Below are positions 1 through 5,641 of a DNA stretch of 5,641 bases, in pieces. Origin of the DNA: an uncultured Sediminibacterium sp. (GTDB taxonomy: Bacteria; Bacteroidota; Bacteroidia; Chitinophagales; Chitinophagaceae); contig CALEST010000084.1 in assembly GCA_937907555.1 (NCBI GenBank), forward strand, positions 1-5,641, read 5' to 3'. Made by a program: the position numbers and the translations under genes. Numbering within the stretch: the first letter of the stretch is position 1; the number at the start of each line of letters is the position of its first letter. The notes below the pieces were generated by a model that searched no databases, had not been told where the DNA came from, and was given only the letters and a program-made list of their open reading frames with translations.

Positions 1-528
1 CAAAATACTCATGGGTCGGCCCACAATATTGCTTCGGCCAATGACTACGGCATGCTTGCCTTTGGTGCTGATATTGAAATGTTCCAGCATCAGCATGATA
101 CCATAGGGGGTGGCTGGAATGAAGGTGGGTAAGCCCTGAACCAGTTTACCTGCACTTGCCGGGTGGAAGCCATCTACGTCCTTGGATGGATCGATGGCCT
201 GAATAACCAACTGCTCGTTAATATGCTTAGGCAGAGGCAGTTGCACCAGAATACCATCAATTTCGGGAGCCTGATTCAATTCGCTGATTCTAGCAAGCAG
301 TTCAACTTCAGTGGTGTTATCAGGCAGGCGAACCAGGGTAGATTCAAAGCCGATTTCTTCGCAATGCTTCACTTTGCTAGCCACATAAGTCTCACTAGCG
401 CCATTATTTCCTACCAATACAGCTGCCAGGTGAGGGGCTCTTTTATCAGTTGCTTTCAGGTTGGCTACTTCTGATGTAAGCTGTTCTCTTACAGCTGCTG
501 AGGCAATTTTTCCATCCAATAGTATCAT
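1..528 (-). CDS. folD: FolD, methylenetetrahydrofolate dehydrogenase/cyclohydrolase (partial, 3' end outside window)
   Basis: FolD is a bifunctional cytosolic enzyme. It oxidises 5,10-methylene-THF with NAD(P)+ and hydrolyses the methenyl product to 10-formyl-THF, which feeds purine and formyl-Met-tRNA synthesis. The 176 visible residues begin MILLDGKIAS and include the catalytic Tyr48-x3-Lys52 (YVASK), the DGILVQLPLP motif (91-100, Gln96), PSKDVDGFHP (114-123, Asp119) and the start of the Rossmann nucleotide-binding segment, GRSNIVGRPM (164-173). These residues keep a constant offset of two from E. coli Tyr50, Lys54, Gln98 and Asp121. Full-length family members have roughly 280-300 residues, so about 115 are missing at the left edge. 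The ATG at 528 is chosen because the protein starts just before the conserved LDGK, and no in-frame ATG lies in the promoter-bearing sequence upstream. The usual PCTP motif reads PATP (138-141). The gene is divergent from the transporter pair and is probably a housekeeping gene unrelated to it. Identification is secure from the motifs. Confidence 0.96.
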   Translation of the reverse strand, partial: MILLDGKIASAAVREQLTSEVANLKATDKRAPHLAAVLVGNNGASETYVASKVKHCEEIGFESTLVRLPDNTTEVELLARISELNQAPEIDGILVQLPLPKHINEQLVIQAIDPSKDVDGFHPASAGKLVQGLPTFIPATPYGIMLMLEHFNISTKGKHAVVIGRSNIVGRPMSIL

Positions 529-532
529 GCGG

Positions 533-563
533 CAAAGGTAGTTCCGCCTGCCGAGAGCATCAA
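533..563 (-). promoter_or_regulatory. folD promoter (Bacteroidota -33/-7 type)
   Basis: Read on the minus strand, TTG (561-563, inside TTTTG 561-565) is followed by a 20-bp spacer (541-560) and TACCTTTG (533-540). The last is a perfect match to the TAnnTTTG -7 element recognised by the Bacteroidota primary sigma factor; the spacing is also within the usual range. Only four bases (CCGC) separate the element from the folD ATG at 528, so transcription should start at or within a few bases of the start codon. No Shine-Dalgarno sequence could fit in between. The match and position are seen directly; the start site is inferred. Confidence 0.8.
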
Positions 564-616
564 AAATCCAAGCTTAATAGCTGGTTTGTTTAAGCGCCGA
601 AAAAATGCTTCATTTC

Positions 617-650
617 AAATAATTGATTATCAAATAGTTATAAATTATTT
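617..650. repeat. AT-rich inverted repeat in the susC leader
   Basis: AAATAATT (617-624) and AATTATTT (643-650) are perfect reverse complements separated by 18 bases. Nested in the left half is a compact palindrome, ATAAT-TG-ATTAT (619-630). The repeat overlaps the weak promoter candidate, so it could be an operator or a weak RNA stem. All pairs are A-T, so chance is a serious alternative. Confidence 0.35.
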
Positions 651-653
651 TAA
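623..653 (+). promoter_or_regulatory. weak candidate promoter for the susC-like/susD-like operon
   Basis: In the AT-rich divergent region, TTG (623-625) lies exactly 20 bp before TATTTTAA (646-653), which matches the first four fixed positions of TAnnTTTG but not the final TG. A start near 658 would give a leader of roughly 75 nt before the ATG at 735. The spacing is right but the -7 match is poor, and in DNA this AT-rich such partial matches are expected by chance. A second TAnnTT-like stretch at 696-703 has no TTG at the right distance. The real promoter may be elsewhere in 600-720 or may use an alternative sigma factor. Confidence 0.25.
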
Positions 654-667
654 CAAAATGTTAGCAC

Positions 668-684
668 AATATTTAAATAATATT
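668..684. repeat. AATATT-TAAAT-AATATT palindromic repeat upstream of susC
   Basis: Two copies of the self-complementary hexamer AATATT (668-673 and 679-684) flank a 5-bp spacer, forming at once a direct and an inverted repeat; ATTTAAAT (671-678) at the centre is also palindromic. It lies 51-67 bp before the susC-like start codon, a position where a regulator could bind or where DNA may be curved or easily melted. Function is not shown, and low complexity makes chance plausible. Confidence 0.35.
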
Positions 685-734
685 CCTAATAGCTATAATT
701 TAACACCATCATTTCTTAACCCAAAATAATCAAC

Positions 735-3700
735 ATGAGAAGAAAACTGGTGCTCTTGATGGGCTTCATTCTGTTTGCTGCGGGTATGGTCAGCGCACAG
801 ATGCTCACAGTATCGGGTGTTGCCAAGGATGACAAAGGGCAACCCATTCCGTATGTTTCTGTTCGCATTAAAGGAAACACCAAAGCAGTGATTGGTGACG
901 AGAAAGGCAATTACAAAATTTCTGCGCAGCAGGGTGCAGTGCTCATTTTCTCTGCAACAGGTTACAACGATGTAGAAGCAAAAGCAACAAGTGGTTCATT
1001 GGATATTTCCTTAACCGGAAAATCTGATGAGTTAGAGAATGTTGTTGTTACTGCACAAGGTGTTCGTAAAAAAGCAAGAGAGATTGGTTATGCTTATGCG
1101 AAAATCAACAATGAGGATGTTACTGTTGGTAGACCAGTTACATTGGCGCAGGGTTTGTCTGGAAAAATTTCAGGCCTTGCAGTGTACAACGTAAACAACA
1201 GTGTTGATCCTGCTGTGAAAGTAGTATTGCGTGGTTACCGCTCTATGACGGGTAATAACGAAGCATTAGTGGTACTGGATGGTATCCAAACTACACAAAC
1301 AGTTCTTCCACTGATTAATCCAAATGATATTGAAAGCGTAACTATCCTGAAGGGTGGCCAAGCTGCAACGCTTTATGGTGCAGAAGGTGTGAACGGTGCA
1401 ATTGTGATTAATACCAAAAAAGGTAACAAGGGTAAATCAAAAGTGAGTTATTCTACTTCTGTCAACTTTGAAGAAATCAGTTTCCTTCCTCAGTTTCAGG
1501 ATAAGTATGGTTCTGGTTCACACTATGCGCCTTCTTATACAACCATTGCAGATTATAAAGAGCGTATGCGTTTGAACTGGCGTCCTTATGAAAACCAGCA
1601 GTATGGTGATCCATATAACGGCGAGTTGCGTATTGTAGGTCGTACACTTGAAGATGGCAGTAAGTTGATTCTGCCATACAGTGCTATCCCAAACATTCGT
1701 AAGAAAACATTTGATGTTGGTTATACATGGAACAATACAGTGAACTTTTCTGGTGGTGATGACCGCGGTACATTCTACCTCAGTGCAGAGAACAACAAAA
1801 CAAGAGGTATTGTGCCAGGTGATGAAGCCAACCGTACTGGTATTCGCTTGTCATCTACACGCTACATGGATAAGCTTACTGCTTCTTTCAACGTGTCTTA
1901 TACACAGGCAGCCTATGATCGTGCAAACTCTGACTTCTACTATGATATCATGAACGTTGCACCACATGTGCCTATGAATGATTTGAGAGATTGGAGAAAC
2001 AACAAATTCGCTAGTCCGAATGGTTTCTATAATGACTATCGTGAGAACGCCTATTTCACCAAGGATAATAACAGACAGTTCTATCAGGATAATAATATCC
2101 AAGGTAATATCGAGCTGAGTTATAAAGTGACCTCAGGTGTTACTTTGATTGAGCGTTTGGGTGTAACCAATAACACTCGTAACAGAAAGAATCGTGTAGG
2201 TAAGTGGATTTACAGTGATTGGGCAAAGAACAGTGCAGTTGTTCCAGCTCCTTGGGATTGGGCCAATGACTATGATGGTTTTGATCGTGCATCAACCGAT
2301 ATCCTGGGTTCCGTATACGATGCTATCACATCAGAGAATGTTGTGAATAATGAATTTCAGTTGATGCTGGAGAAACAAACTGGTTCAATTAACAATAAGG
2401 TTCTGATTGGTCAGAGCTTGTATCAGCGCAAAACAAAGTTTGTTGAACTGGGTAGTAGCTCAGTAGTTGTTCCTGGTGTGTACAACGTAAGTAATCGTCA
2501 GGGTGAATTAACCGGTGGTGAAAGCAATACCCTGAGAAGAAAGTGGGGTTATTACGCAGACTATACAGGTAACTGGAAGGATATGGTTTTCTTGAACGCT
2601 TCTTTCAGATATGATGGTAGCTCTGTATTCTATGCACCTGGCAGAGATGCAAGCCTCTATACTTTCCCATACTATGGTGCCACATTGTCTGGTATTCTTA
2701 CAGATATTGTTCCTTCTTTGAAAAGCAATATTTTAAGTTTTGCCAAACTGCGTGTTGGTTATAACGTGAATGGTGCCGATAACCTCTCGCCTTATTCATT
2801 AGATCCTATTTATCCTGTTGGTGCTAACTATCCTTACGGTAATAACGTAGGTTACACCGTTGGTGGTACATTGCCAGACAAAGGTTTGAAGCCTGAGAAA
2901 GTAGCTTCATTTGAATATGGCGGTGAATTCAGCTTGTTCAGAAATAGAGTGAACCTGGATGTTACTGCATACACTTCTAAAACAACCGATGGTTTATTGA
3001 CGGTACGTATCCCCAACACAACTGGTTTCCAGAATTTGTTGCTGAACGTTGGTGAAACAAAGAACTGGGGTTATGAAGCAGATCTGAAAGTGCAAGTAAT
3101 CAGAAACAGAAAGCTGAACTGGGATGTAAATGTTCGTTACTCTTATAACGACAACAAAGTAGTGAAGCTTTATGGCGGCGTAAACGAGTTCGCTTATGGT
3201 GGTTATACCTATGCACAAACATTCGTGATCAAAGATCAGCGCTATCCTTTCCTCCGCACTACAGATTATGTACGTGATGCAGCTACGGGATTAAGAATGG
3301 TGAACAGAACCAATGGTTATCCTTTGTTGAATGCAACATTGAAAGATATGGGCGGTACCCTTACACGTCATATGATTGGTTTGGGTTCTAAACTGTCTTA
3401 TGATGCTTTCCAGTTGGCATTCAACTTTGAATATCGTGGTGGTAACAAAATGTTCAGCCAGATTGGTCGCGACATGACGTTTACTGGTTCAGGTAAATGG
3501 ACAGAAAACAGAACACCACATGTCTTCCCACAAAGTGCGTATGATGATGGTACTGGTAAAGTTGTTGCTAACACAACTGTGAATGTAGCAGAAGCTGAGT
3601 ATGCATTGTGGGTAGATTATTTCCGTCAGGTGGCTTCTAACTTCGTTACACCAGGTTGGTTCATCAAGCTGAGAGATATCAATCTTTCATATAACCTGCC

Positions 3701-3905
3701 TGCAAACATTGTTAGAAAGAGTAAAGTATTCTCTGCTGCCAACATTGCCTTATACGGTAGAAACTTATTTACGATTGTAGATAAGGCGAACTATTATACT
3801 GATCCTGAATTCAGTTTCACTACTGGTAATGGTATTGGTATCAACAACAGCTTGCAAACACCTCCGGTGCGTCAGTATGGCTTTAACCTGAACCTCACTT
3901 TCTAA
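735..3905 (+). CDS. SusC/RagA family TonB-dependent outer-membrane receptor
   Basis: This is a complete 1056-residue receptor, within the usual SusC-family length of about 1000-1100. It should import a ligand through the outer membrane using TonB-ExbBD energy, with the downstream lipoprotein as lid. Residues 1-21 form a signal peptide (MRRK, hydrophobic core, cleavage probably after VSA before Gln22). Residues 25-95 are a carboxypeptidase-regulatory-like beta-sandwich (VSGVAKDDKGQPIPYVSVRIKG). ENVVVTAQG (101-109) is the TonB-box-like segment. The plug spans about 110-230, with GVRKKAREIGYA, LRGYRSMTGNNEALVVLDG and GGQAATLYGAEGVNGAIVIN as hallmarks. The rest is the Tyr/Asn/Gly-rich beta-barrel, ending in the strand QYGFNLNLTF with C-terminal Phe. 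No STN domain precedes the regulatory-like domain, so it is probably not an anti-sigma-coupled transducer. The start ATG is preceded by A-rich sequence and no Shine-Dalgarno. The susD-like gene follows after 18 bp. The substrate is unknown; oligosaccharide and peptide are both possible. Confidence 0.97.
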   Translation: MRRKLVLLMGFILFAAGMVSAQMLTVSGVAKDDKGQPIPYVSVRIKGNTKAVIGDEKGNYKISAQQGAVLIFSATGYNDVEAKATSGSLDISLTGKSDELENVVVTAQGVRKKAREIGYAYAKINNEDVTVGRPVTLAQGLSGKISGLAVYNVNNSVDPAVKVVLRGYRSMTGNNEALVVLDGIQTTQTVLPLINPNDIESVTILKGGQAATLYGAEGVNGAIVINTKKGNKGKSKVSYSTSVNFEEISFLPQFQDKYGSGSHYAPSYTTIADYKERMRLNWRPYENQQYGDPYNGELRIVGRTLEDGSKLILPYSAIPNIRKKTFDVGYTWNNTVNFSGGDDRGTFYLSAENNKTRGIVPGDEANRTGIRLSSTRYMDKLTASFNVSYTQAAYDRANSDFYYDIMNVAPHVPMNDLRDWRNNKFASPNGFYNDYRENAYFTKDNNRQFYQDNNIQGNIELSYKVTSGVTLIERLGVTNNTRNRKNRVGKWIYSDWAKNSAVVPAPWDWANDYDGFDRASTDILGSVYDAITSENVVNNEFQLMLEKQTGSINNKVLIGQSLYQRKTKFVELGSSSVVVPGVYNVSNRQGELTGGESNTLRRKWGYYADYTGNWKDMVFLNASFRYDGSSVFYAPGRDASLYTFPYYGATLSGILTDIVPSLKSNILSFAKLRVGYNVNGADNLSPYSLDPIYPVGANYPYGNNVGYTVGGTLPDKGLKPEKVASFEYGGEFSLFRNRVNLDVTAYTSKTTDGLLTVRIPNTTGFQNLLLNVGETKNWGYEADLKVQVIRNRKLNWDVNVRYSYNDNKVVKLYGGVNEFAYGGYTYAQTFVIKDQRYPFLRTTDYVRDAATGLRMVNRTNGYPLLNATLKDMGGTLTRHMIGLGSKLSYDAFQLAFNFEYRGGNKMFSQIGRDMTFTGSGKWTENRTPHVFPQSAYDDGTGKVVANTTVNVAEAEYALWVDYFRQVASNFVTPGWFIKLRDINLSYNLPANIVRKSKVFSAANIALYGRNLFTIVDKANYYTDPEFSFTTGNGIGINNSLQTPPVRQYGFNLNLTF

Positions 3906-3923
3906 ACTTAAACCGGTCAACAA

Positions 3924-5450
3924 ATGAACATGAAAAACACTATCATAGCAGCCATTTTGGTGATTGCTGCAACCGGCTGTAATAAGTCTTGGTTAGATGT
4001 AAATACTAACCCTAACCAGCCGCCGAGTGCAACCTCCAACTTTGTATTTGCAAACGCAGAAAATACAACTGCTGCAAACTTTGTTGCGCAACATGAAACA
4101 GGTGCTTACTTTTCTGCTCAGTGGACGCAGAGTAACTCCTATATCATGAACCAAACAATTTTTGCTTACTTGTATACCAATACAGATTTTAACTATTGGG
4201 ATCCTAATTATGATAATCTCTACGACTATCAGTACGTGATTGTAAATGCTGAAAAAGATGGTCAGAAATACCTGAAGGGACCAGCCCGTGTGATGAAATC
4301 CTTCTTGTATCAGCAGTTAGTTGATATGTATGGAAGCCTTCCTTACAGTAAAGCGCTGACTGGCTCATCAAATCTGGCACCTGCTTTTGATGATCAAAAA
4401 GCAGTGTATGAAGATTTGGTAAAGCAACTGGACACGGCCATTACTGAATTAAAAGCAAACGCATTCTCATCAGCATTTGCTAGTTCTGATATCATCTTCA
4501 GAGGTAATACCACAAATTGGGTTCGTTTTGCAAATACATTGAAGCTGCGTATCCTGATTCGTCAGAGCAGGGTTGCAGGCAGAGATGCATATATCACTGG
4601 TGAGATTGGTAAGATTGTAGCAGAAGGTTCTGGTTTATTAGGCGCAGGTCAGGATGTGGGTATCAACCCAGGTTATCTGGCAACAGCTGGTAAGACCAAT
4701 CCTTATTACGATCGTTGGGGTTATGATGCCAACGGTGCTATACGTTCTCTTGGTCGTTTCCCAAGACCCACTAAAAATCTCTTCGATATGCTGAAAGCGG
4801 CTGATGACACTTTCCGTTTGAAGCGCATTGCATATGCAAGAGGTGGTGAGAATGGAAACAATCCAGGTGTGAGCACTGCTGCTGAATTGAGTAGTAATTA
4901 CGTGGGCACACCCTATGGTGTATCCAGTGGATTTACTGCACCATCAACTTCATCTATCGGACCAGCTTTGATCGTAAAAGGTCAGTTTGCAAGAAACCTT
5001 ATTATCATGACTGCAGCTGAAGCACAGTTTTTACTTGCAGAAGCAAAAGAGCGTTATCCTTCAATTGGTTTTACGGGTACGTCTCAAAGCTATTATGAGC
5101 AAGGTGTTAGAGAGTCGTTCAGATTAGTTGGTGCTACAAGTGCACAGGCTACAGCTCTTTTAACTAGCGGTAAAGTTGATGCAGATTGGGCAGCTTCTCC
5201 TGATAAGATCAAAGCGATTATTACACAAAAGTGGATTGCAACAACCAATTATACAGGTATGGAAGCTTGGGCTGAATATCGTAGAACGGGTTATCCTGCT
5301 ATTCCTCAAAGCTTACAGGTGCCTGATCCTAATGCAAGACCTAAGCGTTTATTATATCCTGGTACAGAAACCGGTTCTAACAAAGCCAATGTGGATGCAC
5401 AGGGTACAATTGATAAAATGACTTCGAGACTATTCTGGGATGTAGATTAA
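3924..5450 (+). CDS. SusD/RagB family surface lipoprotein (SusD-like_2 type)
   Basis: This 508-residue lipoprotein is the ligand-capturing lid of the SusC-like receptor encoded 18 bp upstream, almost certainly on the same mRNA. A lipoprotein signal peptide ends in the lipobox AATGC, with Cys19 as the lipidated residue. The mature start CNKSWLDVNTNPNQP is typical of the SusD-like_2 branch. Helical TPR-type hallmarks follow: ARVMKSFLYQQLVDMYGSLPYSKAL (written in two parts: ARVMKSFLYQQ 121-131, LVDMYGSLPYSKAL 132-145), NWVRFANTLKLRILIRQSR (198-216), NPYYDRWG (259-266), AEAQFLLAEAK (365-375), the YYEQGVRESF helix (390-399) and ITQKWIATTNYTGMEAW (433-449) with EYRRTGYPAI (451-460). It closes on RLFWDVD, the usual family ending. 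The Met codon at 3924 is used here; Met3 (3930) is an equally workable start, giving a signal peptide two residues shorter. No acidic cluster follows the Cys, unlike strong surface-export signals described in some Bacteroidota. The ligand cannot be named from sequence. Confidence 0.96.
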   Translation: MNMKNTIIAAILVIAATGCNKSWLDVNTNPNQPPSATSNFVFANAENTTAANFVAQHETGAYFSAQWTQSNSYIMNQTIFAYLYTNTDFNYWDPNYDNLYDYQYVIVNAEKDGQKYLKGPARVMKSFLYQQLVDMYGSLPYSKALTGSSNLAPAFDDQKAVYEDLVKQLDTAITELKANAFSSAFASSDIIFRGNTTNWVRFANTLKLRILIRQSRVAGRDAYITGEIGKIVAEGSGLLGAGQDVGINPGYLATAGKTNPYYDRWGYDANGAIRSLGRFPRPTKNLFDMLKAADDTFRLKRIAYARGGENGNNPGVSTAAELSSNYVGTPYGVSSGFTAPSTSSIGPALIVKGQFARNLIIMTAAEAQFLLAEAKERYPSIGFTGTSQSYYEQGVRESFRLVGATSAQATALLTSGKVDADWAASPDKIKAIITQKWIATTNYTGMEAWAEYRRTGYPAIPQSLQVPDPNARPKRLLYPGTETGSNKANVDAQGTIDKMTSRLFWDVD

Positions 5451-5475
5451 TTACGCACCCTACTTTAAACAAAAG

Positions 5476-5505
5476 CCCGCACTCCTTTATGGATGCGGGT
5501 TTTTT
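5476..5505 (+). terminator. intrinsic terminator of the susC-like/susD-like operon
   Basis: CCCGCA (5476-5481) pairs with TGCGGG (5494-5499). After a single bulged C (5482), TCC (5483-5485) pairs with GGA (5491-5493) around a TTTAT loop (5486-5490). Six T residues (5500-5505) follow directly, and an AAAA tract (5471-5474) precedes the stem. It begins 25 bp after the susD-like stop codon, so it should end the two-gene transcript. The preceding A tract could also allow weaker termination from the opposite strand, but no gene is visible there. Confidence 0.9.
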
Positions 5506-5550
5506 AATGCTCGGTTTGCAAAAAAAATGTCTCATAAATGCAAGAATATT

Positions 5551-5569
5551 TTTTCTGAATACCAGAAAA
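5551..5569. repeat. short AT-rich hairpin downstream of the operon terminator
   Basis: TTTTCTG (5551-5557) and CAGAAAA (5563-5569) are perfect reverse complements around the loop AATAC. TG and five T residues (5572-5576) follow. The 7-bp stem has only two G-C pairs, so it is weak. It might be a backup terminator or chance structure in AT-rich intergenic DNA. Confidence 0.3.
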
Positions 5570-5613
5570 TGTTTTTAACTTAATAATCTCATTTGCAGTT
5601 TTAATTTTATGTC

Positions 5614-5641
5614 GGCGGAACAGTTCTCTGTTCCGCCCTTT
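5614..5641 (+). terminator. strong hairpin at the right edge, possible terminator
   Basis: GGCGGAACAG (5614-5623) and CTGTTCCGCC (5628-5637) form a perfect 10-bp stem with a TTCT loop. CTTT follows and the window ends, so the length of any T tract is unknown. Read on the minus strand, the stem is followed by GACATAAAAT, which has no T tract, so plus-strand termination is the better reading. No gene is visible between this hairpin and the first terminator. It could instead be part of the leader of a downstream gene, a small RNA end, or a copy of a dispersed palindrome. Confidence 0.5.

Noticed and set aside
163..474. Plus-strand open frame of 103 codons
   Set aside because: It lies entirely antisense to the well-supported folD coding sequence, has no recognisable motif and no signal peptide; it is a shadow frame.
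541..548. GTTCCGCC shared between the folD promoter spacer (541-548) and the right-edge hairpin (5630-5637)
   Set aside because: A single shared 8-mer is expected by chance in a window of this size, and the flanks do not match.
1477..3218. Several 66-83 codon open frames on both strands within the SusC-like gene
   Set aside because: All are nested inside a full-length receptor gene with intact family hallmarks, and none shows family motifs or its own translation context.
5176..5421. Plus-strand 81-codon open frame inside the SusD-like gene
   Set aside because: It overlaps the C-terminal region of the SusD-like protein, whose frame carries conserved QKWIA and EYRRTGYP motifs.
5507..5578. Possible 23-codon peptide beginning MLGLQKKC after the terminator
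   Set aside because: It is very short, starts two bases after the terminator T tract with no promoter match, and has no recognisable features.
5609..5641. Possible start of a next gene (MSAEQFSVPP) running off the right edge
   Set aside because: Only 11 codons are visible and they coincide with a perfect 10-bp hairpin, which is better explained as a structural element. There is no matching promoter at the right distance. The sequence to the right would decide.
1..5641. Search for tRNA, rRNA, CRISPR arrays, insertion sequences, integrase sites or riboswitches
   Set aside because: I saw no cloverleaf-like sequence, regularly spaced repeats, transposase coding or conserved riboswitch core. The non-coding DNA is limited to about 200 bp at each of two places.

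Overview
The window looks like an ordinary chromosomal segment of a member of the Bacteroidota, most likely of the Chitinophagia/Sphingobacteriia type. This rests on three things: an adjacent SusC/RagA-type TonB-dependent receptor and SusD/RagB-type lipoprotein, a promoter of the Bacteroidota form (TTG, 20-bp spacer, TAnnTTTG), and A-rich translation starts without Shine-Dalgarno sequences. The taxon is an inference from sequence style; no marker gene is present.

Layout. Positions 1-528 (minus strand) hold the first 176 codons of folD, a one-carbon/folate metabolism gene whose 3' end lies beyond the left edge. Its promoter sits immediately upstream (533-563), so close to the ATG that the mRNA is probably leaderless or nearly so. 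Positions 529-734 are a divergent intergenic region; the half next to the transporter gene is very AT-rich and carries several short palindromes. Positions 735-3905 (plus) encode a complete SusC-like outer-membrane receptor of 1056 residues. After an 18-bp gap, 3924-5450 (plus) encode its SusD-like lipoprotein partner of 508 residues. A clear intrinsic terminator (5476-5505) follows the stop codon by 25 bp. The last 136 bases contain no convincing gene but hold two more hairpins, one a perfect 10-bp GC-rich stem at the right edge.

How it works together. The SusC-like protein should form a TonB-energised beta-barrel in the outer membrane, with the SusD-like lipoprotein as a surface lid that captures a ligand, probably an oligosaccharide or peptide. 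The pair forms a compact two-gene transcription unit ended by its own terminator. No hydrolase, ECF sigma factor, anti-sigma factor or hybrid two-component sensor is visible, so the substrate cannot be inferred. folD is functionally unrelated and divergently transcribed.

I found no previously undescribed system here. The most worthwhile leads are small: the leaderless-type folD promoter, the palindromic AT-rich susC leader, the orphan nature of the SusCD pair, and the unexplained strong hairpin at the right edge.
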